From CAZSTA01 sp964609495 [NCBI: uncultured bacterium] (GTDB lineage Bacteria; CAZSTA01), in the NCBI GenBank assembly GCA_964609495.1, contig CAZSTA010000107.1:1-11813 (forward strand): 11,813 bases of DNA. The letters are read 5' to 3'. The notes under the pieces are model-generated. The model was given only the letters and a program-made list of their open reading frames with translations, was not told the DNA's origin and did not search any database. The first letter of the stretch is position 1. Every line of letters begins with the position of its first letter. Below, in pieces: positions 1 to 6,467 of the stretch. The translations under genes were made by a program, and so were the position numbers.

Positions 1-74
1 GAAGAAGCCTGCGGAATTATGCTCGGCTCGAATTGAGGCTGAAGCTCTCAAAACATTAAGTTTTCCCTGTTCAC

Positions 75-103
75 ATTATAGCAGAAGGAAGGCCTTTTGT
101 CAA
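75..103 (-). promoter_or_regulatory. Consensus sigma-70 promoter firing left
   Basis: On the minus strand the sequence reads TTGACA (103-98), 17 bases, then TATAAT (80-75). TGC just before the -10 makes it an extended -10 element. Every consensus base is present. Transcription should start near base 68 and leave the window at the left edge, so the target is unseen. The perfect match suggests strong constitutive expression, such as a housekeeping operon or a stable RNA, but that is inference. Confidence 0.8.
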
Positions 104-165
104 ATCCTCAAGAGAAGCTGTAAGCATGTAGAATATTGTGCTAGCGGTTTGAACTCATATAAATC

Positions 166-269
166 ACCCTCCCCTAACCCCTCCCGTCAAGGGAGGGGGA
201 AATAAAGAGAGTAGTCTTATCTCGATGTTCCCTCTCCCCTCGTGGGAGAGGGATAGGGTGAGGGGGAAA
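166..269 (-). repeat. Dispersed double-hairpin repeat, copy 1
   Basis: A C/G-rich element with two hairpins. Stem 178-185/191-198 has 8 perfect pairs around a 5-base loop. Stem 230-238/244-252 has 9 perfect pairs around a 5-base loop. The reverse complement of 218-269 matches 3783-3834 at 51 of 52 positions. The homology continues more weakly through the second hairpin. The element resembles the CCCTCACCCTATCCCTCTCCC-type intergenic repeats found in many bacterial genomes, whose mobility mechanism is unclear. It is not placed as a terminator of any visible gene. Confidence 0.8.
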
Positions 270-331
270 TCATATCTTGACTTCTTAGTAAAAATCTACT
301 AGCACTAAATTTTACATACTTCCAGAGAAGC

Positions 332-360
332 TTGACAACTATATCTAAAAATGCTATAAT
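332..360 (+). promoter_or_regulatory. Consensus sigma-70 promoter for darA
   Basis: TTGACA at 332-337, a 17-base spacer and TATAAT at 355-360, with TGC at 352-354 as an extended -10. All twelve core bases match consensus. The start point should be near 367, which leaves a leader of about 186 bases before the darA ATG at 553. No other start codon with a good ribosome binding site was seen between, so darA is the likely target. Confidence 0.8.
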
Positions 361-379
361 ATGGCTGGAATCAATCCCT

Positions 380-429
380 ATGCTACTCACCTCAGAGCAT
401 ACTATCCCTAAATTATGAGGCTGTAGCAT
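380..429 (+). ncRNA. Hairpin in the darA leader, possible regulatory RNA
   Basis: Within the leader downstream of the consensus promoter, ATGCTAC (380-386) pairs perfectly with GTAGCAT (423-429). After a small internal loop, CCTCA (390-394) pairs with TGAGG (416-420). The apical loop is about 21 bases. This gives 12 base pairs in two helices. No known riboswitch family is recognised, and no U-tract follows, so it is not a simple attenuator. It may be a regulatory leader, a processed small RNA, or chance pairing in a long 5' UTR. Confidence 0.3.
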
Positions 430-552
430 TTACACTCCTTGTCTATCATAGATCAAAAACATTACTAATGGATGGCTCTATGGAGTCGGAGGCTGTATCT
501 CTGACTCTTTTCATAATACATCTATTATCTTGAGAAAACGGAGGCGATAAGG

Positions 553-870
553 ATGAAGCTTATAATAGCGATAGTTCATGATGAAGACGCTAATAAATTA
601 TCTCTAGCTTTAGCCAAAGAAGGTTTTCAATCGACTAAATTAGCCAGCACTGGAGGTTTTTTAAGAAGAGGTAATACCACGATATTTATAGGTATAGAGA
701 AGGAAAAAATTGATAAGATATTCGATATTATAGAGAAAACTTGTCGAACTAGAGAATATTCTCCTGCTTCTTCTCTACCCTCGGACGTCTCTGCTTTTGT
801 TCCCAGCGGAGTAAAGATAGGAGGGGCAACTGTATTTGTTCTTGATGTTGATAGGTATATTACCGTATGA
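553..870 (+). CDS. darA: Cyclic-di-AMP receptor, DarA/PstA family
   Basis: A PII-like signalling protein that, in characterised Gram-positive homologues, binds the second messenger c-di-AMP as a trimer. Its downstream target is not settled. The 105-residue length is close to the family norm of about 109. Hallmarks visible are T28 in FQSTKLA, the loop TGGFLRRGNTT (33-43), and the C-terminal strand GGATVFVLDVD (90-100); these correspond to ligand-binding and core positions in the family. The start is fixed by GGAGG at 540-544, 8 bases before the ATG. It is expressed from a consensus promoter through an unusually long leader, and is convergent with tatD, with 26 bp between the stop codons. No diadenylate cyclase lies in this window. 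Identification is firm; the regulatory target is unknown. Confidence 0.93.
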   Translation: MKLIIAIVHDEDANKLSLALAKEGFQSTKLASTGGFLRRGNTTIFIGIEKEKIDKIFDIIEKTCRTREYSPASSLPSDVSAFVPSGVKIGGATVFVLDVDRYITV

Positions 871-896
871 GATCATAAATAACTGTGATTGATCCC

Positions 897-1655
897 TCAG
901 ACACCAAATATCTCTCGAGTATTATCTCTGACCGCAGAAGCCACCGTTTGCAAATCGAGTCCTTTTATCTGAGCGACCTTCTCAGTTACATATCGAACAT
1001 AAGCTGGTTCATTCCGTTTGCCACGCCTAGGAACTGGGGCCATATAGGGACAATCCGTCTCCACTAGTAATCTCTCCAGCGGTGTTATTTCTACTACAGA
1101 GGGGGCTTTCTTGGCATTAGGGAAGGTAATAGGACCGGCAAAGGATATGAAATATCCCTTATCGAGATAATATTTAGCTAATTCAGGATCTCCTGAGAAA
1201 CAATGGAGAACAACTTTTTCAGCTTCTTCGTCCTCCAATATCTTTCTAGTATCTTTGTGAGCCTCTCTACAATGAACTATGATGGGTAGGTCCAGCTCCT
1301 TAGCCAAGTTTATCTGGCGATAAAAAACTTTCTTCTGAATATCTCGAGGAGAGAAATCATAATGATAATCCAGACCGATCTCTCCAATAGCTACTACTTT
1401 CCCCTCTCCAGCTAAATTTTTTAACTCTTCATAGAAGCTCTCCTCAGCATCTTTAGCCTCGTGAGGATGAATACCCACAGCGGCATAGATAAAGGGATAT
1501 TCAAAAGCGAGTTCGAGCGAGAATCTGCTGGTCTCGAGATCTGAGCCGATATTTATAATTAGCTCCACTCCGCTTTCCTCGGCTCGCGTGATGACCTCTT
1601 TCCGATCTCCATCAAATCTTTTCGAATCTAGATGCGCGTGGGTATCTACAAACAT
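897..1655 (-). CDS. tatD: TatD-family metal-dependent deoxyribonuclease
   Basis: A TIM-barrel amidohydrolase-fold hydrolase; family members act as 3'-5' DNA exonucleases linked to DNA repair or turnover, though the in vivo substrate of many is unclear. The 252-residue length is typical. Metal ligands are visible in order: H6 and H8 (THAH), E92 (IGEIGLD), H128 (IVHCRE), H151 (LHCFSG) and D201 (VETDCPY). The ATG follows GAGG (1666-1663) by 7 bases. It lies 105 bp downstream of metG on the same strand, so the two are probably co-transcribed, as metS and yabD are in Bacillus. No separate good promoter was found in the 105-bp gap. The catalytic set looks complete. Confidence 0.95.
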   Translation of the reverse strand: MFVDTHAHLDSKRFDGDRKEVITRAEESGVELIINIGSDLETSRFSLELAFEYPFIYAAVGIHPHEAKDAEESFYEELKNLAGEGKVVAIGEIGLDYHYDFSPRDIQKKVFYRQINLAKELDLPIIVHCREAHKDTRKILEDEEAEKVVLHCFSGDPELAKYYLDKGYFISFAGPITFPNAKKAPSVVEITPLERLLVETDCPYMAPVPRRGKRNEPAYVRYVTEKVAQIKGLDLQTVASAVRDNTREIFGV

Positions 1656-1760
1656 TTATCTTCCTCATCTTCTCTCAGATGTCCTACTTTCTCTCACAAT
1701 CTATCTTTCGCCTTATTCAAGATATATTTGTTTCCCCTACATCTGAAACAAACCGACAGA

Positions 1761-3665
1761 TCATTGAACTCTACTTCCTAGCTCAATATCCCGATCTAAA
1801 ATCAACAAAGCCAAATCATTCCCCTTAACCGCCGCTAGAAGCATACCATTCGATTCGATACCGCGAATGGTAGCTGGTTTGAGATTAGCCACTATGATTA
1901 TCTTCTTACCAATTATCTGAGAGGGAGAATATTGTTTAGCTATGCCTGCTACGATAGTCCTTCTCTCCTGACCCAGATCGATCTCCAACTTCAGGAGCTT
2001 ATCCGCTCCAGCCACCTTCTCCGCACTCACTACCTCAGCAACGCGAAGCTCCACCTTTTCGAAATCTTCATAACTTATCCTATTATCACTCTTAGCCACT
2101 GCCTCCTCCTTCCTTCCTCTTTCTGCTAAGGCTTCGTCTTCCTTCCTAAGTCGCGGGAATAGGGGACCAGCTCGCTTGACCTTCGTTCCAGGGGGAAAGC
2201 CCCCCCATCTTTCGAGCTTGCTCCAATCTCCTTTACGTATTTTCTCTTCAATACCTAACTGAGCCAGCATCTTGGAGACAGTCTCGGGAATAAAGGGAGA
2301 AAGTAATATCGAGGTGAAGCGAAGGGCCTCCGCGAGATTATAAAGGACTGTGGCTAAGCGCTCCTCCTTATTCTTCGCTAGACTCCAAGGCTGAGTCTCC
2401 TCCACATATCTATTGGCTCGACGCACTAAGGTCCATATCTCCTCTAAAGCACCGCTTAAATTTAACTCCTCCATAGCTTTGTCAACTCGCTCGACAGTCT
2501 CCAAAGCGGTATTTCTCAAATCCTCATCTACAGCTTCCTCTTCGCCAGATCTCGGTATCTCACCTCCGAAGCTACGTTCGATCAGCACTAGAGTTCTATT
2601 CAATAGATTGCCCAGATCATTAGCTAAATCTGCATTATAGCGATCTATGAACTTCTTCCAAGAGAAATCTCCATCTTTACCAAAGGTGATCTCCCTTAAG
2701 ATAAAGTAGCGAAACGGATCCGCTCCGAAACGATTGGCTGTATCGAGAGGATCGACGATGTTGCCCAAAGTCTTGCTCAAACGTTCCCCTTCGAAGTAGA
2801 TAAAACCGTGCCCGAAGATGGTCTTAGGTAGCTCTAATCCAGCGGACATCAGCATTGTTGGCCAGATAATACAGTGGAAACGAGTTATATCCTTCCCGAT
2901 CAAATGAATGTCCGCTGGCCAATAATGGGTAAATTTATCGTCATCACCCGCATAACCGATGCCGGTGATATAGCTTAGAAGGGCGTCAAACCAGACATAG
3001 ATAACATGAGAGGTATCAAATGGCACTGGAATCCCCCAACTGGTAGAGGAACGAGAGAAGCTCACATCCTCTAATCCTCCCTTAATAATGTTTAATATCT
3101 CATTACGTCGAACCTCGGGCTGGATGAACTCAGGATGTTTCTCTATATGTTCTAGGAGTCGATCTTGGTAGCGAGAGAGGGTGAAGAAGTAATTCTCCTC
3201 TTCAATCCAGTCGGGCTTCCGATTGTGATAAGGGCATTTCCCCTCGACTAGATCCTTCTCCCGAATAAAAGCCTCGCAGGATACACAATACCAGCCTTTA
3301 TAGGTGCCTTTGTAGATATCACCATTATCGTAGATCTTCTGGAAGAATCTTTGAACACTGTGGAAGTGCCTCTTCTCGGAAGTGCGGACGAAATCATCAT
3401 AATTGATATTGAGCTTTCTCCACACGTCCTTGAACTTCTCAACCATCTGGTCAGAATATTCCTCTGGCGATAGATTCATCTTCTTAGCTTTTCGGGCCGC
3501 ATTTGTGCTATGCTCATCAGTTCCCATCACCAGAAAGGCATCATATCCCTTCAAACGTTTATAACGAACTACAGCATCGGCTTGAATCTTCTCCGAAGCA
3601 GTTCCTATGTGAGGAATATCGTTATTATAATCTATAGCCGCAGTCATATAGAATTTTTCAGCCAT
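1761..3665 (-). CDS. metG: Methionyl-tRNA synthetase with C-terminal tRNA-binding domain
   Basis: A cytoplasmic class I synthetase that charges tRNA-Met with methionine. The 634 residues comprise a Rossmann catalytic core (about 1-330), an anticodon-binding helical domain (about 340-500) and a Trbp111/EMAP-like OB domain (about 530-634) that helps dimerisation and tRNA binding in this family. The HIGH signature reads HIGT (19-22) and KMSKS reads RLSKT (295-299, followed by LGN). A single zinc knuckle is suggested by C127, C130, C144 and H147, as in the Thermus-type enzyme. The ATG follows AAGGAG (3680-3675) by 9 bases and a good promoter. The gene is full length, and tatD follows it. The two changed signatures are conservative variants, and I expect an active enzyme. 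Confidence 0.96.
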   Translation of the reverse strand: MAEKFYMTAAIDYNNDIPHIGTASEKIQADAVVRYKRLKGYDAFLVMGTDEHSTNAARKAKKMNLSPEEYSDQMVEKFKDVWRKLNINYDDFVRTSEKRHFHSVQRFFQKIYDNGDIYKGTYKGWYCVSCEAFIREKDLVEGKCPYHNRKPDWIEEENYFFTLSRYQDRLLEHIEKHPEFIQPEVRRNEILNIIKGGLEDVSFSRSSTSWGIPVPFDTSHVIYVWFDALLSYITGIGYAGDDDKFTHYWPADIHLIGKDITRFHCIIWPTMLMSAGLELPKTIFGHGFIYFEGERLSKTLGNIVDPLDTANRFGADPFRYFILREITFGKDGDFSWKKFIDRYNADLANDLGNLLNRTLVLIERSFGGEIPRSGEEEAVDEDLRNTALETVERVDKAMEELNLSGALEEIWTLVRRANRYVEETQPWSLAKNKEERLATVLYNLAEALRFTSILLSPFIPETVSKMLAQLGIEEKIRKGDWSKLERWGGFPPGTKVKRAGPLFPRLRKEDEALAERGRKEEAVAKSDNRISYEDFEKVELRVAEVVSAEKVAGADKLLKLEIDLGQERRTIVAGIAKQYSPSQIIGKKIIIVANLKPATIRGIESNGMLLAAVKGNDLALLILDRDIELGSRVQ

Positions 3666-3709
3666 ATCTAATTTCTCCTTCTCTCACGATCTTTCTTAGC
3701 GTCTTTGTT

Positions 3710-3738
3710 ATTATACTATAGTTATATACATAAGTCAA
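3710..3738 (-). promoter_or_regulatory. Sigma-70 promoter for metG-tatD
   Basis: On the minus strand: TTGACT (3738-3733), a 17-base spacer and TATAAT (3715-3710). Eleven of twelve core bases match. The start point would be near 3703, giving a leader of about 38 bases with a good ribosome binding site before the metG ATG at 3665. The short leader leaves no room for a T-box or other large riboswitch. Confidence 0.75.
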
Positions 3739-3782
3739 GAGAGATTAAGTAGTTTCCAAGTAAATAGCTTATTATCTTTAGT

Positions 3783-3882
3783 TTTCCCCCTCACCCTATC
3801 CCTCTCCCACGAGGGGAGAGGGGACATCGAGATAGAGCTGATCTCTTTAGTTCCCCCCTCCCTCGATGGGAGGGGGGAACTA
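3783..3882 (+). repeat. Dispersed double-hairpin repeat, copy 2
   Basis: The same element as at 166-269, in inverted orientation. Bases 3783-3834 match the reverse complement of 218-269 at 51 of 52 positions, and the following 23 bases match at about 17. Two hairpins are visible: 3800-3808/3814-3822 (9 pairs, 5-base loop) and 3848-3862/3868-3882 (15 perfect pairs, 5-base loop). It lies between divergent promoters, so it cannot act as a terminator for the flanking genes. Its AT-rich surroundings contrast sharply with its C/G-rich body. Confidence 0.85.
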
Positions 3883-3934
3883 CTTAAGCTATTCCCAGTA
3901 TAAATTTTTAATGCTTGAAATCCTCAAAAAAAAC

Positions 3935-3963
3935 TTGCCTTAAAGCAAATAAATTGCTATAAT
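3935..3963 (+). promoter_or_regulatory. Sigma-70 extended -10 promoter for the ERCC4-type nuclease
   Basis: TTGCCT at 3935-3940, 17 bases, then TATAAT at 3958-3963 with TGC at 3955-3957. The start point should be near 3970, giving a leader of about 24 bases to the ATG at 3994. This argues against translation from the in-frame GTG at 3970, which would sit at the transcript's first base. It may also drive the two ABC genes downstream. Confidence 0.75.
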
Positions 3964-3980
3964 ATATAAGTGGCTTTCTT

Positions 3981-3987
3981 TAAGGAG
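3981..3987 (+). promoter_or_regulatory. Ribosome binding site fixing the ERCC4-nuclease start
   Basis: TAAGGAG lies 6 bases before the ATG at 3994. The alternative GTG at 3970 has no Shine-Dalgarno sequence before it. Confidence 0.8.
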
Positions 3988-3993
3988 AGCAGT

Positions 3994-4656
3994 ATGAGCT
4001 CCTCAAAAGTTGTTACTATATGTGCTGACTACCGAGAACGAGGTTCAAAGGTCGTTACCGAACTCCTCTCTTGTCCTGAGGAAGTGAAAGTTGAAATCAA
4101 ACCTCTGGAGGTTGCGGATTTCATAGTAAGCGACCGAGTTGGAATAGAGCGAAAGTCAGCAAATGATTTTATTCAATCGATAATAGATAGGCGCCTATTC
4201 AAACAGATCGAACAACTGAAGGAGAGCTTCTCTCAACCAGCTTTTATTATCGAAGGGGAAAGTTTATATAGGATTAGGGATATCCACCCTAACGCGGTGA
4301 GAGGAGCGCTTTCCTTCATTGCTATTTTAAATGGCATACCGGTATTGAGAACTGTGGATGAAGAAGATACCGCCGCTATGCTCATCATAATGGCAAGGCA
4401 AGAACAGTTAGATCTAGGACATAATATATCCCTTCGCCCCAAAAGAAAACCTCTTAGCTTAGACGAACAACAAAGGAATATCATAGAGTGTTTGCCCAAT
4501 ATAGGTCCTATCCTCTCTCGTTATCTCCTAAAACACTTTGGCAATATCGAGAAAATTATGCTTGCTAGTGAAGAGGAACTTAAACAGGTGAGATTGATAG
4601 GCAAAGTAAGAGCGCATAGGATAAAAGAACTCTTACTAGCCGATTATGTGGAATGA
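3994..4656 (+). CDS. XPF/ERCC4-family structure-specific nuclease with tandem HhH
   Basis: A predicted endonuclease for branched DNA such as flaps, forks or crosslink-stalled structures. Numbered from the ATG at 3994 it has 220 residues. The ERCC4 nuclease domain (about 6-135) carries D12 in DYRERGS, D42 (VADF in place of the usual GD), the core E52-R53-K54 and D58, so the GDxnERKxxxD motif is essentially intact. Residues 160-215 form a tandem helix-hairpin-helix: LPNIGPILSRYLLKHFG and QVRLIGKVRAHRIKELL. No helicase domain is present, so the layout is like the short archaeal XPF nucleases or the nuclease half of archaeal Hef. No PCNA-binding box is evident at the C-terminus. It is 56 bp upstream of the ABC pair and may share their transcript. 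The family call is firm; the substrate is inferred. Confidence 0.88.
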   Translation: MSSSKVVTICADYRERGSKVVTELLSCPEEVKVEIKPLEVADFIVSDRVGIERKSANDFIQSIIDRRLFKQIEQLKESFSQPAFIIEGESLYRIRDIHPNAVRGALSFIAILNGIPVLRTVDEEDTAAMLIIMARQEQLDLGHNISLRPKRKPLSLDEQQRNIIECLPNIGPILSRYLLKHFGNIEKIMLASEEELKQVRLIGKVRAHRIKELLLADYVE

Positions 4657-4698
4657 AGGATGACAAAAAGTGAAAGTTATATCTCAATAAAAATCTTA

Positions 4699-4707
4699 GA
4701 GGGTGAT
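4699..4707 (+). promoter_or_regulatory. Ribosome binding site of the first ABC gene
   Basis: GAGGGTGAT, close to the full anti-SD complement, lies 5 bases before the ATG at 4713. No convincing separate promoter was seen in the 56-bp gap after the nuclease gene. Confidence 0.65.
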
Positions 4708-4712
4708 CTTTT

Positions 4713-6452
4713 ATGCAACACTTGAAGAAACTGAAAAAATATCTTATCAGGCATAAAAAGGAGCTAATCTTCGCGCTCTTTCTGGTTCTCGTTACTAATG
4801 CCTTTGCCCTCATAACTCCCTGGATATTACGTCTCACTATAGATGATCTTCAGCAGGGATTAACTCGAGGAAAATTGATACAGTATGCGGCTCTTATAGT
4901 GACTATTGCGATAGTCCAAGGCATATTTCGCTTCTTTCAGAGAAGGACTATAGGAGGTGTGTCGCGCACTATTGAATATGAACTGAGGAACGATATCTTA
5001 AGTCAACTGCAGAAGCTATCCGCATCCTATTTCTACGATATGCCCACTGGCGATATCATGGCCAGAGCAATAAAGGATGTCCATGCTGTGCGCCACCTAG
5101 CAGGGATGGGATTGATAAGCCTCTTCAGCACTTTCACCCTACTCTTCGCTTCTATAGCTTTGATGTTATCTATAAATGTGAGATTGACCTTATATTCCTT
5201 GCTCACCTTGCCCTTTCTCTCCATCATTGGTACCGTCTTGGGAAGAAGGCTCTTCAAGCAATTCCGAACGGTTCAGGAGCACTTCTCACTCATAAGCACT
5301 ATGGCTCAAGAAAATTTCTCCGGGATCAGAGTAGTTAAGGCTTATACTCAAGAGAATAATGAGATCAAAGGATTTAAGAGCCTCAACAGAGAATACTTCG
5401 GGAAGAATATGGATCTAGTGAAGACCTGGGGACTTCTCTTCCCTCTGATGGGCATGGTCTCTGGAGCAATAGGAGTCATTCTCCTCTGGGTAGGTGGTAA
5501 AGATGTTATATTTGATAAAATGACTTTGGGACAGTTAGTTCAATTCTATGGATATTTGATGACCCTCACTCAGCCGATGATGGCTCTAGGTTGGGTTATT
5601 AACATCTTTCAGAGGGGAGCGGCCTCCTTAGAGCGTATCGCCCAGATCACGGAGCGGGAGCCAGATATTAAGGATGAACCTGATGTTTTAGATATTGACA
5701 CTATCGAAGGAGAGATCGAATTTAGGAATTTGAACTTCTCCTATGATGGAACACCTATCCTTAAAGATGTAAACCTGAAAATAGAGAAGGGGAAAACCCT
5801 CGCTATCGTCGGTCCCACTGGAGCAGGGAAGAGCACCCTGGTTAATTTGATCCCCAGGATATTTGATGTCCAAGAGGGCGAATTGATGATAGATGGGATC
5901 GATATTAAGCGAATTCCTCTCAAAACTCTACGGGAGAATATCGGATATGTGCCTCAGGAAACCTTCCTCTTCTCCGATACCCTCAGGGAGAATATAGCTT
6001 ATGGAGTAAATAATGCGAGCGATGAGGAGGTCGAGAAAGCGGCGGAGATATCTCAAATAGCTAAGGATGTCGAAGATTTCCCGAACAAATATGGGACAGT
6101 ATTGGGGGAGAGAGGAGTTACCCTCTCAGGAGGACAGAAGCAGAGGACCGCTATCTCCCGCGCCGTGATCCGTCAGCCAAAGATATTGATCTTAGATGAT
6201 GCCTTATCGAGCGTTGATACCTATACCGAAGATGAGATATTGAGGAGGTTGAGGGAGGTTATGAAGGATAGGACAAGCATCATCATTTCTCACCGTATCT
6301 CCACCGTCAAGAATGCTGACTTAATAGTTGTTCTCGATGATGGACGGATAGTTGAGAGAGGCACTCATGAGGAATTAGTAGCCTTAGGCGGGATATATGC
6401 TAATATGCATCTAAAACAGCTTTTATCCGAAGAACTTGGAATTGAAAATTAA
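4713..6452 (+). CDS. ABC exporter half-transporter, degenerate-site subunit (YheI-like)
   Basis: An inner-membrane type IV (B-family) exporter subunit of 579 residues. The N-terminal membrane domain (about 15-300) has six hydrophobic segments near 17-35, 55-72, 131-152, 157-176, 240-262 and 275-297. The ATPase domain (about 333-579) has Walker A GPTGAGKST (367-375), Q-loop Q415, signature LSGGQ (471-475), Walker B ILILDD (491-496) and switch H527. The catalytic Glu position is Asp (D496, in LDDALSSVD), as in the non-canonical subunit of heterodimers such as TM287/288 and YheI/YheH. It is followed after 15 bp by its presumed partner. The substrate is unknown: drugs, lipids or peptides are all possible for this family. 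Confidence 0.92.
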   Translation: MQHLKKLKKYLIRHKKELIFALFLVLVTNAFALITPWILRLTIDDLQQGLTRGKLIQYAALIVTIAIVQGIFRFFQRRTIGGVSRTIEYELRNDILSQLQKLSASYFYDMPTGDIMARAIKDVHAVRHLAGMGLISLFSTFTLLFASIALMLSINVRLTLYSLLTLPFLSIIGTVLGRRLFKQFRTVQEHFSLISTMAQENFSGIRVVKAYTQENNEIKGFKSLNREYFGKNMDLVKTWGLLFPLMGMVSGAIGVILLWVGGKDVIFDKMTLGQLVQFYGYLMTLTQPMMALGWVINIFQRGAASLERIAQITEREPDIKDEPDVLDIDTIEGEIEFRNLNFSYDGTPILKDVNLKIEKGKTLAIVGPTGAGKSTLVNLIPRIFDVQEGELMIDGIDIKRIPLKTLRENIGYVPQETFLFSDTLRENIAYGVNNASDEEVEKAAEISQIAKDVEDFPNKYGTVLGERGVTLSGGQKQRTAISRAVIRQPKILILDDALSSVDTYTEDEILRRLREVMKDRTSIIISHRISTVKNADLIVVLDDGRIVERGTHEELVALGGIYANMHLKQLLSEELGIEN

Positions 6453-6460
6453 GGGAGGGA
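6453..6460 (+). promoter_or_regulatory. Ribosome binding site supporting a TTG start
   Basis: GGGAGGGA begins directly after the preceding TAA stop and lies 7 bases before the TTG at 6468. It supports this rare start codon over the next in-frame ATG (codon 20), which would remove an N-terminal stretch present before the first membrane segment. Confidence 0.7.
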
Positions 6461-6467
6461 AGCACAA

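Larger units (their letters stand above)
1..552. other. Gene-free region: two outward consensus promoters and a dispersed repeat
   Basis: No convincing protein gene lies here. The + frame beginning at base 2 is open to about 204, but it has no start context and a composition unlike the neighbouring genes, and it runs into the repeat. Three things can be seen: a leftward promoter (75-103), a two-hairpin repeat (about 166-269) and a rightward promoter (332-360) with a long leader to darA. Bases 1-68 are probably the 5' end of whatever the leftward promoter transcribes beyond the window. I could not recognise that RNA or gene. Confidence 0.6.

Noticed and set aside
2-204. Open + frame entering from the left edge
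   Set aside because: Composition is not protein-like, it ends in the repeat, and a perfect opposite-strand promoter lies inside it.
217-429. Minus-strand ORF of 70 codons
   Set aside because: Its C-terminus is a translation of the dispersed C/G-rich repeat (SPSPYPSPTRGEG), and it overlaps the consensus promoter on the other strand. No ribosome binding site seen.
868-899. Hairpin joining the darA and tatD stop codons (GATCA 871-875 with TGATC 890-894)
   Set aside because: Only 5 continuous pairs, with a bulge before 3 more, and no T-tract on either strand; too weak to call a bidirectional terminator.
1676-1745. CAGATGT/ACATCTG pair in the metG-tatD gap as a regulatory structure
   Set aside because: Seven pairs across a 56-base loop are expected by chance at this length.
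3970-3993. GTG at 3970 as start of the ERCC4-type nuclease
   Set aside because: It coincides with the predicted transcription start and has no Shine-Dalgarno; the ATG at 3994 has TAAGGAG 6 bases upstream.
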